A stretch of 64,000 nucleotides of DNA. Origin: CALMEH01 sp031409875. Lineage in GTDB: Bacteria > Acidobacteriota > Blastocatellia > Pyrinomonadales > Pyrinomonadaceae. The notes under the pieces are model-generated. The model was not told the DNA's origin, searched no databases, and was given only the letters and a program-made list of their open reading frames with translations. This document shows positions 16,015 to 25,479 of this stretch, piece by piece. The position numbers and the translations under genes are program-made. Each line of letters opens with the position of its first letter. The stretch's first letter is position 1. The stretch is taken from assembly GCA_031409875.1 (NCBI GenBank), contig JANNYB010000063.1, forward strand, positions 30,250 to 94,249. The letters run 5' to 3'.

Positions 16015-17403
16015 CTACTTTTCCAATTCTTCGTGCAGCGAACGACGTTCGATTAGTAATTGCATAAACTTATCGCGTTTCAGATAAAAAAGTTTGATGG
16101 CGCGAAACCAGCCGTTTAAATCTTCGATTTCTTCGAGCGAACGCATCGCCGCGTAACCGCTGAGAATTGCTACGGGAATTGAACAGAGCGCGACAATCCA
16201 ACCGAAATAAAAATACAACAACACCGCAAAAATTATCCACGTCAAAGGCATAAAAAGCATTGCGGCGAGAATTTTTACGGTTGAAACTACATCGTCTGCG
16301 CCGTGTTTTTTGTTGCGGTTGGCAATAAATTTGCCGAGTTGATAGGCAGGAAAATGTAAGATTATTCCGAAAATCGAAATCGGCGCAAAAATCAGCATTA
16401 CCCAAACGCGCACGAGAAAATGCCGGAAAACATACCAAAAAGAATGTTCCACGAACGAAAGATTTTCGGGTTCGATGTCGAGTTCGCGGAGTTTGCGTTC
16501 GTAGTTTGAAATGCGTTTTTCGAGTTTTTCGTCGCGCTTTTTCGGTGTGTATCGCGCATCAATTTTTTCGTTGATGTAAGTTTTTATAAACGTGAATCTG
16601 TCCGCCAAAGAACGCTTGAAATTTATTCCTTCATAAACGCTCGAAAACAATTCTTCGGCTTGCGTGGCGGTTTCGAGTTCGGTATTCGATTCGGCGTTTA
16701 GCGTAACTTCGCGCAAGGCGGAATCAATTTTCGCGGTCAATTCTTTCGCGGCTTTGTGCGGCGGTTCGTCGCCTTCGAGTTCAACGGGGAAAACTTGAAA
16801 CGCTTCGCCGAAATAAAGCAGAGCTTCACTGCGAAACATCGTTTTGCTCGTATAAAAAAGTCCGACCGGAACGATTTTCAGTCCAAGCGAAGCCGGATTT
16901 TTACCAACCGAAACCGCGCCGATGGCAATTCGCGCCGCGCCCGTTTTCAACGGTTGAAGTTTCGTTTCATTATGCGAAATTCCTTCGGGAAAAATCGCAA
17001 TCGCGCCGCCGCGTTTCAACAATTCACGCGCTAATGTGAAAGTTTCCTTATTTTTTGAAACGTCCTCGCCCGCGTCCGATTGGCGATAAACCGGCAACGC
17101 TTCGACCGTCCGCACGAGCCAACCGATAACGGGCATTTTAAAAAGTGTTGATTTTGCCAAAAAGGAAATTTTGCGCGGCAGGGCGACAAAAACGAGAGAC
17201 GGATCAATCAATCCGTTCGGATGATTCATCACGAAAAGCACGGGTTCATCCGTCGGCGTATTAACAGAATTGACCGTTTCAATCCGCCGAAAAAACAATT
17301 TCAAAGCAATGCTGAAAATAAAAACGATAACGCGGCGCGGGAAACTTCCGCCACGCCCGAAAATCATATCGCCGAGCTTAAGAATTTTTACGTCGCTAGT
17401 CAT
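16015..17403 (-). CDS. 1-acyl-glycerol-3-phosphate acyltransferase-like protein with C-terminal membrane domain (462 aa)
   Basis: A PlsC-type domain occupies about residues 25-225. FVMNHPNGLIDPS (H61, D67) is the catalytic block, in the HPNGLID form of the GPAT-like subgroup. AIFPEGISH (about 137-144) is the glycerol-phosphate block, and IVPVGLFY follows. The C-terminal half has a charged helical stretch, then three or four hydrophobic helices (about 325-420). It probably acylates a phospholipid precursor at the inner membrane. The length is about twice that of a minimal PlsC, because of the extra membrane domain. Confidence 0.85.
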   Translation of the reverse strand: MTSDVKILKLGDMIFGRGGSFPRRVIVFIFSIALKLFFRRIETVNSVNTPTDEPVLFVMNHPNGLIDPSLVFVALPRKISFLAKSTLFKMPVIGWLVRTVEALPVYRQSDAGEDVSKNKETFTLARELLKRGGAIAIFPEGISHNETKLQPLKTGAARIAIGAVSVGKNPASLGLKIVPVGLFYTSKTMFRSEALLYFGEAFQVFPVELEGDEPPHKAAKELTAKIDSALREVTLNAESNTELETATQAEELFSSVYEGINFKRSLADRFTFIKTYINEKIDARYTPKKRDEKLEKRISNYERKLRELDIEPENLSFVEHSFWYVFRHFLVRVWVMLIFAPISIFGIILHFPAYQLGKFIANRNKKHGADDVVSTVKILAAMLFMPLTWIIFAVLLYFYFGWIVALCSIPVAILSGYAAMRSLEEIEDLNGWFRAIKLFYLKRDKFMQLLIERRSLHEELEK

Positions 17404-17414
17404 TATGTAAAAAA

Positions 17415-17475
17415 GTAGGCAGTAGCAGTTGGCAGTTTACATCTAAATTATTTACTGCCAACTGCTACTGCCTAC
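17415..17475. repeat. Perfect 22-bp inverted repeat between recR and the acyltransferase gene
   Basis: GTAGGCAGTAGCAGTTGGCA and its neighbours (17415-17436) pair without mismatch with 17454-17475, leaving a 17-bp loop. The stem itself consists of a CAGTAGCAGT-like repeated word. It could serve as a terminator after recR, but no T-run follows. Confidence 0.75.
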
Positions 17476-17486
17476 TGCCTACTAAA

Positions 17487-18101
17487 CTAAATTTCGTGCC
17501 GATTTGACATCGCTTTGTCCATTGTAACTTCGTCAACAAATTCCAAATCCGAGCCGACGGGCATTCCCATTGCGATTCGTGTAACTTTTACGCCTAAAGG
17601 TTTTAGCAATCTCGCAATATAATTTGCCGTCGCTTCGCCTTCGGTTGTCGGATTGGTGGCGACAATAACTTCGGCAACTTCAACGCCTTCATTATTTTGC
17701 GGCAAAAGACGCGGAAGCAGATTCGGCAGCATCAATTCATCGGGACCAACGCCGCGAATCGGCGAAAGTGCGCCGTGCAAAATGTGATATAAGCCTTTAT
17801 ACGAGCGCGTTTTTTCGACGGCAACGAGATTGTAAGGTTCTTCGACAATGCAAATCATCGAACGGTCGCGCGTTGGCGACGTGCAATACATACACGGATT
17901 GATGTCCGTCAAATTATTGCAAACATCGCAAAAAACGATTTTTTCTTTAACTTCGCGCAAAGATTCAATAAATTTTTCAACGTCTTCGGCAGGTCGGCGC
18001 AAAATAAAAAACGCCAATCTCTGCGCCGATTTATGCCCGACTCCGGGCAGACGTTTGAATTCATCAATCAATTTAGCGACAGGTTCTGAATATTCGAGCA
18101 T
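17487..18101 (-). CDS. recR: Recombination protein RecR
   Basis: RecR loads RecA on gapped DNA together with RecO and RecF. The 204-aa length is canonical. Visible are the N-terminal helix-hairpin-helix (FKRLPGVGHKSAQRLAFFIL), the four-Cys zinc finger CDVCNNLTDINPCMYC (about residues 58-73), the Toprim start MICIVEEPYNLVAVEK, and the C-terminal VIVATNPTTEGEATANYI and TRIAMGMPVGSDLEFVDE. It is downstream of ybaB on the same strand, the usual ybaB-recR order. dnaX, often before ybaB, is absent here. Confidence 0.97.
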   Translation of the reverse strand: MLEYSEPVAKLIDEFKRLPGVGHKSAQRLAFFILRRPAEDVEKFIESLREVKEKIVFCDVCNNLTDINPCMYCTSPTRDRSMICIVEEPYNLVAVEKTRSYKGLYHILHGALSPIRGVGPDELMLPNLLPRLLPQNNEGVEVAEVIVATNPTTEGEATANYIARLLKPLGVKVTRIAMGMPVGSDLEFVDEVTMDKAMSNRHEI

Positions 18102-18106
18102 TTGTT

Positions 18107-18186
18107 ATTCCAAATTCCAGATTCCAGATTCCAGATTCCAAATTTTCGGTCTGAAATCTGGAATCTGGAATCTGAAATTTGGAATT
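18107..18186. repeat. Hairpin built from repeated ATTCCAG words between ybaB and recR
   Basis: Three direct copies of ATTCCAG-type words (18107-18142) are followed by their inverted copies GAATCTGGAATCTG (18152-18186). The result is a long hairpin with internal slippage. It lies in the short ybaB-recR gap and reaches the ybaB stop codon. Confidence 0.7.
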
Positions 18187-18490
18187 ACATAAGTCCGGGA
18201 GGAAGCATTCCGCCGAGTTGTCCTTTGAGTTTTTCTTCGACTTTGCGACGGGCTTCGTTGATTGCCGCGAGCGTCAAATCTTGAATCATTTCCGTGTCGC
18301 CGTCTTTGACGAGATCGGGCGAAATCGTAAGTTCCAAAACTTCAAAATCGCCACGCATTTTAACCGAAACTGCGCCGCCGCCCGCCGAAGCGTCAACGAC
18401 CGTCGTTTTCATCTGTTTGCCCATTTCTTCCTGCATTTTCTGGGCTTGTTTCATCATCGAATTCATATCGAATCCACCGGGTAATTTCAT
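18185..18490 (-). CDS. ybaB: YbaB/EbfC family nucleoid-associated protein
   Basis: The 101-aa protein matches the family: a helical N-terminus rich in Met and Gln (MNSMMKQAQKMQEEMGKQM), then the conserved strand and turn ASAGGGAVSVKMRGDFEVLELTISPDL, and a helix with DLTLAAINEARRKVEEKLKGQ. It binds DNA as a dimer. An AAAAGGA site precedes the ATG. It probably shares a transcript with recR, 83 bp downstream, although a hairpin separates them. Confidence 0.93.
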   Translation of the reverse strand: MKLPGGFDMNSMMKQAQKMQEEMGKQMKTTVVDASAGGGAVSVKMRGDFEVLELTISPDLVKDGDTEMIQDLTLAAINEARRKVEEKLKGQLGGMLPPGLM

Positions 18491-18747
18491 AAATATTTAT
18501 TCCTTTTATAATAAAATTGCTAGGTTTAATCGTAACTGTCTGCAAGGTTAAATGCAAACACAAAAACTTTCGTGCTTGAGAAATTTAACGAAACAAAATA
18601 ATTGATAAATCGCCTCGTAAAGTCGAGCGCAATTATCAAATTTCAATTATCAAATTTCAATTATTTCGTTTCGTTTCTTAAACAATTTTACGGTAATCTG
18701 CGTAAGCATTATGCTTTCCGATTTTAATTTCAGTTTAAGGATTTCAA

Positions 18748-21700
18748 ATGTTTCAAAATACTTGTTTTGTCCGCGTTCTTTTCGTTTTGGTTTGTTCGAG
18801 TTTTAGCATTTTCGCACAACAAAAATCGTCTGCGTATTTAACCGAACCGACGTTTTCGGCTGACCGTAAAGAAATTGCGTTCGTTTCGGGCGGCGATATT
18901 TGGACTGTTCCGTCTGCGGGCGGCACGGCATCCCTTTTAGTTTCGCATCCGGCAACCGAATCGCGCCCAAATTTTTCGCCCGACGGCAAGAGTTTGGCGT
19001 TTATTTCAAATCGCACCGGAAACGGCGATATTTATGTTTTAAGTTTGGAAACAAACGATTTAACGCGCATCACGTTTGATGATTCCGCCGATAATCTCGA
19101 TGCTTGGTCGCGTGATGGAAATTGGCTTTATTTTTCGTCATCTTCAAAAGACATTGCCGGAATGAGCGACATTTTTCGCGTGTCAGCAAATGGCGGAACG
19201 CCGATGCAAGTTTCGTCAGATCGTTATACGAGCGAGTTTTTTGCTTCGCCCGCGCCCGATGGAAATTCGTTTGCGTTTTCGGCGCGAGGTTTTGGCAATA
19301 CGCAATGGTGGCGCAACGGAAGAAGTCATATTGACGAAAGCGAAATTTGGCTGAAAAGCGGCGAAACTTACGAACAAATCACGACACGCGGCGCGAAACA
19401 ACTCTGGACGATGTGGAGCGCGGACGGCGCGAAGATTTTTTATGTTTCAGACCGCAACGGAACGCAAAATCTTTACACAAAACCTTTGCGCGGAAAGGAA
19501 TCGCCGCTGACGAATTTTACAAACGGGCGCGTGCTTTGGGCGAATATTTCTTTGGACGGAAAACAAATTGTTTTTGAACGAAATTTTAAAATCTGGACAT
19601 TAAATACCGATGGCGGCGCGGCGAAGGAATTGGCGATAAATTTGCGCGGTTTGCCCGCTTCGCCTTTGACGGAACGAGTTAATTTATCAACGCAAATCCG
19701 CGAACTCGCGCTTTCGCCCGACGGCAAAAAAGTTGCGGTTGTCGCTCGCGGCGAAGTTTTTGCGGCTTCATCAAAAGACGGCGGCGATGCGGTTCGCATC
19801 ACGAATACTGCCGCGCCCGAATCTTTCGCTGTTTGGTCAACTGACAGCAAAAAACTCGTCTATTCGTCGGAACGCGAAGATAAATTACAGCTTTTTCAGT
19901 ATGATTTTGCGACCGAAACCGAAACGCAATTAACCAAAAACGGCAACGATTATTCGCCCGTTTTTTCGCCGGACGGAAAATTTATCGCTTTCATCCGCAA
20001 TGCTCGGCTCTTGATGATTTACGACATAAATTCAAAACAAGAACGCGAACTTTGCAAATTTTACACCGATTTGCCGCCGCTCATCGGCAAAGACACAATC
20101 GCTTGGTCGCCCGATAACAAATGGCTTGCGTTTTTGACAACTTCGCCCGCAAATCGTTCTTACACGAATATTGCTATTGTTTCGGTGAATGGCGGCGAAG
20201 CAAAACCCGTGAGTTTTATCGCCAATTCAAACAGCGGAAGTTTAACTTGGAGTCCCGACGGATCGTTTATTTTATTCGACTCGAATCAGCGCACCGAAGA
20301 CGGATCGCTCGTGCGGATTGATTTGAAACTTCGCACGCCGAGATTCCGTGAAGACCAATTCCGCGACCTCTTTAAACAGGAAAATCCGCAACAAAAACCG
20401 CAACCGAATCCGAGTCCGTCCGCTTCGCCTGTGGCAGAAGAAAAAAAGACGGAAGACGACAAAAAAGGTGAAATCATTTTTGAAAATATCCGCCGCCGTT
20501 TGAGCATTTTGCAGACGGGCTTGAGCGTTGCCGGACAAACAATCAGCCCTGACGGAAAAACCATTTTGCTTCTTGCCACGGCTGAAGGTCAATTTAATCT
20601 TTACACGATGCCGCTCGATGAACTCGCCACCGATCAATCGGCAAAACAGATAACTTCGACACCGAATTTCAAATCAGACGCGCAATTTTCGCCCGATTCA
20701 AAAGAAGTTTATTACATCGAAAACGGACGAGTGAACATCGTCAGTTTAGACAAACGCGAAGTGCGTCCGTTGGCTTTGAATATCGAAATCACGACCGATT
20801 TTGCAAAGGAAAAAACCGAAATTTTCGAGCAAGGTTGGCGATATTTGCGCGATCATTTTTATGATGAAAAGTTTCACGGTGTTGATTGGAATGTGGTGAA
20901 AACAACTTACGAACCTTTCATTTCTGGCACAAAAAATATGGACGAATTGCGCCGTTTGATGTCTTTGATGGTTGGCGAATTAAACGCTTCGCATCTCGGC
21001 GTTACGGGCGCGAGCGGTTTTACGGCAACACCAATCGGCAAACTCGGTTTGCGATTTGACCGCAACGAATTTGAAACGAATAGCCGTTTGAAAATTACTG
21101 AAATCATTACGCTTAGTCCGGCAGATGTTGCCGAAAACATCAACGTCGGCGATTATCTGTTGAGCGTTGACGGCGTAAAAATTGACGGCAAAACAAATCT
21201 TGATTCGCTTCTTGAAAACAAAGTAAATCGCCGCGTCGAACTCGAAATTTCGGCTCTCGCGGACGGCGCAAACAAACGCGAAATCATCGTCAAACCGACA
21301 AGCACCGGCAGCGAAAAAAATCTGCTTTATCGCCAATGGGTTGAAGCAAATCGCGCGTATGTCGAACGCATCAGCGGCGGAAAATTGGGTTACGTTCATT
21401 TGCAAGATATGGGTTCGGGAAGTTTGGCGCAATTTTATGTAGATTTGGACGTGCAGAATCAGAATAAAGAAGGCGTGGTTGTTGATATTCGCAATAATAA
21501 CGGCGGTTTTATCAATCCGTATGTGATTGATGTTTTGTCGCGGCGCGGTTATTTGAATATGAAGGAACGCGGACTTTGGACAGTTCCAGGACGTTCAAAT
21601 CTCGGTCAACGCTCGCTCGAACGTCCGACGATTTTGGTAACAAATCAGCATTCTTTGTCCGATGCCGAAGATTTGACGGAAGGTTATCGTTCATTAAAAC

Positions 21701-21945
21701 TCGGCAAAGTCGTCGGCGAACCGACTAGCGGTTGGATTATTTTTACTTGGAACGCCACAACCTTCGACGGCACGACCGTCCGATTGCCGCGCCAAATGAT
21801 TACGGGCAACGACGGCAAAAATATGGAACTAAATCCGCGCCAAGTTGATGTTCCCGTTACGCGCCCAATCGGTGAAACTTTGATCGGAAAAGATTCGCAA
21901 CTCGATACAGCCGTGCGCGAACTTTTGGGACAGATTGGGAGATAA
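18748..21945 (+). CDS. Tricorn-like serine protease (S41), exported (1065 aa)
   Basis: A signal peptide (about 1-24, ending FSIFAQQ) leads into two beta-propellers with WD40/TolB-like blades (FSPDGKSLAFISNRTGNGDIYVL, LSPDGKKVAVVARGEVF, SPDNKWLAF). A Pro-rich linker lies near 550-575. The C-terminal part has the tricorn C1 domain, a PDZ domain (about 765-850) and the C2 protease domain. Catalytic positions appear as NASHLG (H749) and NQHSLSDAED (Ser971-Asp972). It probably degrades peptides in the periplasm, unlike cytosolic archaeal tricorn. AAGGA precedes the ATG. Confidence 0.92.
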   Translation: MFQNTCFVRVLFVLVCSSFSIFAQQKSSAYLTEPTFSADRKEIAFVSGGDIWTVPSAGGTASLLVSHPATESRPNFSPDGKSLAFISNRTGNGDIYVLSLETNDLTRITFDDSADNLDAWSRDGNWLYFSSSSKDIAGMSDIFRVSANGGTPMQVSSDRYTSEFFASPAPDGNSFAFSARGFGNTQWWRNGRSHIDESEIWLKSGETYEQITTRGAKQLWTMWSADGAKIFYVSDRNGTQNLYTKPLRGKESPLTNFTNGRVLWANISLDGKQIVFERNFKIWTLNTDGGAAKELAINLRGLPASPLTERVNLSTQIRELALSPDGKKVAVVARGEVFAASSKDGGDAVRITNTAAPESFAVWSTDSKKLVYSSEREDKLQLFQYDFATETETQLTKNGNDYSPVFSPDGKFIAFIRNARLLMIYDINSKQERELCKFYTDLPPLIGKDTIAWSPDNKWLAFLTTSPANRSYTNIAIVSVNGGEAKPVSFIANSNSGSLTWSPDGSFILFDSNQRTEDGSLVRIDLKLRTPRFREDQFRDLFKQENPQQKPQPNPSPSASPVAEEKKTEDDKKGEIIFENIRRRLSILQTGLSVAGQTISPDGKTILLLATAEGQFNLYTMPLDELATDQSAKQITSTPNFKSDAQFSPDSKEVYYIENGRVNIVSLDKREVRPLALNIEITTDFAKEKTEIFEQGWRYLRDHFYDEKFHGVDWNVVKTTYEPFISGTKNMDELRRLMSLMVGELNASHLGVTGASGFTATPIGKLGLRFDRNEFETNSRLKITEIITLSPADVAENINVGDYLLSVDGVKIDGKTNLDSLLENKVNRRVELEISALADGANKREIIVKPTSTGSEKNLLYRQWVEANRAYVERISGGKLGYVHLQDMGSGSLAQFYVDLDVQNQNKEGVVVDIRNNNGGFINPYVIDVLSRRGYLNMKERGLWTVPGRSNLGQRSLERPTILVTNQHSLSDAEDLTEGYRSLKLGKVVGEPTSGWIIFTWNATTFDGTTVRLPRQMITGNDGKNMELNPRQVDVPVTRPIGETLIGKDSQLDTAVRELLGQIGR

Positions 21946-21956
21946 AAAGTAAGAAA

Positions 21957-22041
21957 ATTTATCCACAGATGAACACAGATAGACACAGATAAAATCAAGA
22001 AAAAATTATCTGTGTTCATCTGTGTTCATCTGTGGATAAAT
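21957..22041. repeat. Long inverted repeat between convergent genes (CTGTGTTCATCTGTGGATAA family)
   Basis: Arms of 36 bp (21957-21992 and 22006-22041) are nearly perfect reverse complements and contain two tandem CAGATGAACA-type words. It lies between the convergent tricorn and cupredoxin-barrel genes, so it may act as a bidirectional terminator. The word recurs in the outer arms of the element at 4085-4288. Confidence 0.75.
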
Positions 22042-22049
22042 AAAAAAAA

Positions 22050-23966
22050 TTACATCAAAGGCGAGCGAAAGCGCAGAAAAACCTGAAAACCTTGGTGATT
22101 CGTGCCGCCGTAATATGGCACGAGCGACGACGGATTTTGATAAAACGTAACTTGTCCGCCGAGTCCGACGTTTAAATCTTTGCTCTGAAAAACCTCGCGC
22201 ACATATCCGAGCGAAGCCGCGCCGATGTTGTAGATTTTATCTTCGTCATCGTGGTCTAAAACTAATTCGTGTCCGCTTTTTTGCACACGCTCGAAGCGTC
22301 CGAAAATCGAATTCTTTATGAATTGGTAATTCGATTCAAACAAAAACGCATTCGTGCGTTCGCCGTTGCCGTAATTTTGTCCCCAAACGAACGAATTTGC
22401 CCAATTTCTGCCTGCGCCGAAATCTTTGTTATAAATCGCCGAAGCAGTCGTGCGGCGCAAGATTTTTAAATCAGGTTCGCTCGGTTCGGGGTTTTTCAAA
22501 TAACCGTGAGAAATCTGAAAAGCCCAATTTTTATTCGGATTAAACGAAAATCTGCCGCTGAACGAATCGAGTCGCGGCGTGTCGAAATCCCAGCGATTTT
22601 CGTTCGGTTCTTCGCCTTTGAACGCGCTGGCTTCAAATTTGAATTTGCCGAAATTATAACCTGCCGTCAAAACGCCGTAAGTGATGTGCGTCGAATCTTG
22701 CCAATGATGCGAAAGCGGCGCGTCAGGATTGTTCATCGCCGAAAGTCGGTGCATAAAAGTCGGCGGTCCGAGCGCAGGTTCGCCCGGCAAACCTGCGTAA
22801 ATATAAAACGATTGTTTTTCGTTGATTTTGTATGAATAAGAAACCGAAAGTTCGCTGAAAAAATCGTGCGGATGTTGGCGGTCGTGGATTTGTCGCCCGC
22901 GAAAAAGTTCGCCCGATTGATACAAAAGCGGATAACCGAAACCGCGCTGAATAATCGGATCGAGGCTGATCATTGCCCGAAAACCGATTTGCGATTTTGC
23001 AGTTAAAGGCTTTGAATACATCAACATAAACATCGAAGGCGCGTCAATTCGGGCATTGTCGCCGCGTGCCGCAACCGACAAATCGCGGTTTGAACCGACG
23101 TTCGTATAACGCAGAAACATATTGCCGTGCCACATCAACATTGAACCGTCAGCGAACATTTTCATCCGCGCATACATCGGCGTAGATTGCGGAATCCAAG
23201 CCGTGCCGGAACTTTCCTGCGACATCGGAACATTGATGTCGGTTACGGCGGACATTTCCTTGTGATCGTGTTTCATATCCGACATTTTCATATCGGACAT
23301 ATCTTTCATTTCGTCGGCGGGCTTTTTGGTTTCCGTCGGTTTGGGTTTGGTTTCTTCTTTGTCTTCGTCTGCGCTGTGAACGTGCGTTTGTTTTTCGGCG
23401 GTTTTGGCTTTTTCGTCCGCTTTTACGCCGACGAAAATATTGCTCCACATTCCGCCTTTAGCGTGTCCGCGCACGGAGCAAAAATATTTAAATGCACCGT
23501 TTTCTTTGGCTTCGATGACGATTTCTTCGGCTTGGAAAACTTCGTCTTCCGGTTTCTTTTCGAGTTTTTCGCTTCCGGCTGTTGCAGAAATGTCGGGCGC
23601 GATTGCCCATTCGCCTTCGACGTGACCGAAACGAACGTCGTGGCGCATATCAACATCGGAATTGACGAATAAAATTCGTAAAATCGCGCCTGCCGGAATT
23701 ACTAAATTCGGGTTTCGCAGACCTTGAATCCGATACGAAAGCATATCGTCTTCGGGTCCGGTCGAGATGACCAGACGAATTTCTTTTTCGGTAAAAGTTA
23801 AGTTTTGATTTTCCTTTTTGCCGAGCGTTCTTTGTTTGCCGATTTGAACTAATTCGGCTAATTTGATGGTTTTCTTTTCGCTCGAAACGAGTTTAAATGA
23901 TTCGTGAGCGAAAGCGTTTGCGCTAAAAATGAGCGCGATAATTGTTAATAAAATGAATTTTTTCAT
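22050..23966 (-). CDS. Cupredoxin fused to an outer-membrane beta-barrel, probable copper protein (638 aa)
   Basis: The start at 23966 has CAGGAG upstream; the frame extends further 5' without a signal. Residues 1-20 are a signal peptide. Residues about 25-185 form a cupredoxin domain with type-1 copper ligands visible: H109 in MRHDVRFGH, C163 and H168 in YFCSVRGH, and M173 in KGGMW. A His/Met/Asp-rich linker (about 195-275) follows, with DMSDMKMSDMKHDHKEM as a likely metal-binding stretch. The rest (about 290-638) alternates aromatic strands and ends with a Phe-rich strand, as outer-membrane barrels do. The upstream gene also looks copper-related. Confidence 0.75.
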   Translation of the reverse strand: MKKFILLTIIALIFSANAFAHESFKLVSSEKKTIKLAELVQIGKQRTLGKKENQNLTFTEKEIRLVISTGPEDDMLSYRIQGLRNPNLVIPAGAILRILFVNSDVDMRHDVRFGHVEGEWAIAPDISATAGSEKLEKKPEDEVFQAEEIVIEAKENGAFKYFCSVRGHAKGGMWSNIFVGVKADEKAKTAEKQTHVHSADEDKEETKPKPTETKKPADEMKDMSDMKMSDMKHDHKEMSAVTDINVPMSQESSGTAWIPQSTPMYARMKMFADGSMLMWHGNMFLRYTNVGSNRDLSVAARGDNARIDAPSMFMLMYSKPLTAKSQIGFRAMISLDPIIQRGFGYPLLYQSGELFRGRQIHDRQHPHDFFSELSVSYSYKINEKQSFYIYAGLPGEPALGPPTFMHRLSAMNNPDAPLSHHWQDSTHITYGVLTAGYNFGKFKFEASAFKGEEPNENRWDFDTPRLDSFSGRFSFNPNKNWAFQISHGYLKNPEPSEPDLKILRRTTASAIYNKDFGAGRNWANSFVWGQNYGNGERTNAFLFESNYQFIKNSIFGRFERVQKSGHELVLDHDDEDKIYNIGAASLGYVREVFQSKDLNVGLGGQVTFYQNPSSLVPYYGGTNHQGFQVFLRFRSPLM

Positions 23967-23997
23967 TGGTAAAATCTCCTGATTTGTAAAACTTTTT

Positions 23998-24184
23998 GTC
24001 GCGTAGCGATATTTGAATTTAGCCGTGTGTTTTAACGCACGGAACAAAATCGAAACGCCGAAACGTCGCGTCAGCGGCGACTGAAGCGGCGAAATTATCA
24101 ATCGTCGCTGACGCGACGCGAAATAATTCGACATCAAACCGTGCGTTAAAACACACGGCTAAATTCAGTCTGTTGCTACGCAAC
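23998..24184. repeat. Nested palindromic element between two copper-type genes
   Basis: The left arm 23998-24042 includes GCCGTGTGTTTTAACGCACGG and the right arm 24138-24184 includes CCGTGCGTTAAAACACACGG; both also carry GTAGCGAT/TGTTGCTAC ends. Inside, CGTCGCGTCAGCGGCGAC (24064-24081) pairs with GTCGCTGACGCGACG (24104-24118). Related words (GCGTAGCGAT, TTTAGCCGTGT) recur at 25491-25525 in the next compound element. Confidence 0.7.
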
Positions 24185-24207
24185 CAACATATGAATTGAT
24201 TTTTGCC

Positions 24208-24621
24208 TTAAATAATCGGCGGGGCGCGTGGAGATTTTTGTCGGTAGAATGAATCGGAAAGATAAAAAGGCTTTGCAAAATTGAAGTTTTCGACAAAAAC
24301 GATTTTCGCCGTCAATTCAAATTTTATCGAAACAATCGAAACAGTGTTCGCCGTTTGTTTTTCGATTTTGATATTTTCCGATTTAGCGAAAGTTTTCGGC
24401 GCGGATTCTCTGAAACATTCGCACGGAACATTGAAAGATTTGTCTTGATTGTTTTCCGCCGAAACCTTTTCGCCTTTATTTTCGTGCGATTTTTGATGAC
24501 ACGAAGGAACTTCGGTTTCGACTGCAACTTGATGATGCGAACAACAACAAGCCGCCGCCATCGAAGAAAAAAACGACAGAACAACCAAAAAAACGACGGC
24601 AATTTGTTTTGATTTTTTCAT
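24208..24621 (-). CDS. Small exported Cys/His-rich protein, probable copper partner (137 aa)
   Basis: The chosen ATG at 24621 begins MKKSKQIAVVFLVVLSFFSSMAAA, a signal peptide. It is followed at once by CCCSHH and then SCHQKSHENKG, which look like soft-metal ligands, and later PCECF. The C-terminus is QKSPRAPPII. Small proteins of this build, with a Cys/His cluster and a PRAPP-type tail, occur next to copper-resistance genes. The downstream gene is the cupredoxin-barrel fusion on the same strand, which supports a copper role. No enzyme motif is seen. The start is uncertain, because no clear ribosome-binding site is present. Confidence 0.65.
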   Translation of the reverse strand: MKKSKQIAVVFLVVLSFFSSMAAACCCSHHQVAVETEVPSCHQKSHENKGEKVSAENNQDKSFNVPCECFRESAPKTFAKSENIKIEKQTANTVSIVSIKFELTAKIVFVENFNFAKPFYLSDSFYRQKSPRAPPII

Positions 24622-24763
24622 AATTTCTGCGCTTTCGTTAGATGCCAAGTAAGCCAAGTGGCGTTTGATTTTTTTTTGCCCGCGAAACACGCGAAATACG
24701 CTAAAAAAATAAAAATCTTGTTTTAATTTTCGCGTGTATTCGCGGGCAATGTTTCCGTTTAAA

Positions 24764-25378
24764 TTAAAATCTGACGGTTTCGACTTCCGCTTCGGTTGCG
24801 CTTCTCGAACCGCGCCATTCTTCTTCGGTGTCGTAGAAATTTACGTCGAATTTCGCCAACGATTTTACGGGAATTCCTTCAAATTCCTGCGGCGCGTCTT
24901 CAAAACCGACGATTGTGCCGATGCCGACAACTTCCGTTCCCAACTCGCGGACAAGCGAAATCGTTTCCTTGATCGCGCGTCCCGAACGCAAAATATCGTC
25001 AACGATAATCGCCGGATGAACTTCGCCGTCGCTCATATATTGACGGAATTGACGTTTGCCTTCTTCCATTTCCGCCCAATAAATTTGCTCTGCGCCGAGA
25101 GCTTCGCGCACGCCGAACGCCACCATAATTCCGCCCGGACTCGGACTAATTACCGAAATTTTCGGCAGACGGCTCGAAATCGTCTTTTCCATACGAAACA
25201 GACGGCTCAAACCGACCGATAAAATTCGCGCGTTGTCATAATATCGAAAAGCAAGCGGCATTTGAAAATAATGCGAAGCGTGTTTTCCGCTCGGATAAAT
25301 AAAATGTCCGCGACGATAAGCGTGTGTGCTTTCCAAAATTTTCATCACCGTTTCCTGCGAAGGAACTAAATCAACCAT
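24764..25378 (-). CDS. pyrE: Orotate phosphoribosyltransferase
   Basis: A type I phosphoribosyltransferase of 204 aa. The PRPP-binding motif is AIIVDDILRSGRAIKETI (about residues 122-139). GHFIYPSGKHASHYFQMPLAF near the N-terminus is the orotate-binding segment typical of PyrE (it carries the SGKHS-like motif), and SPSPGGIMVAFGVREAL resembles the family's ligand loop. It converts orotate and PRPP to OMP in pyrimidine synthesis. AAAGGAG precedes the ATG. It stands alone on the minus strand. A less likely alternative is another PRPP-dependent enzyme with the same fold. Confidence 0.85.
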   Translation of the reverse strand: MVDLVPSQETVMKILESTHAYRRGHFIYPSGKHASHYFQMPLAFRYYDNARILSVGLSRLFRMEKTISSRLPKISVISPSPGGIMVAFGVREALGAEQIYWAEMEEGKRQFRQYMSDGEVHPAIIVDDILRSGRAIKETISLVRELGTEVVGIGTIVGFEDAPQEFEGIPVKSLAKFDVNFYDTEEEWRGSRSATEAEVETVRF

Positions 25379-25479
25379 TTTTTTTGTTTCTCCTTTAACT
25401 TAAGTTTTTAGATTATACGATAAGATTTTCAAGTTTTGAATTCGCCAAATTACTTTTTTAACCTTATCAGCAATTAATG

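Noticed and set aside
23187..23672. 161-codon plus-strand frame inside the cupredoxin-barrel gene
   Set aside because: Phe/Arg-rich shadow frame; the minus-strand protein has clear copper ligands and a signal peptide.
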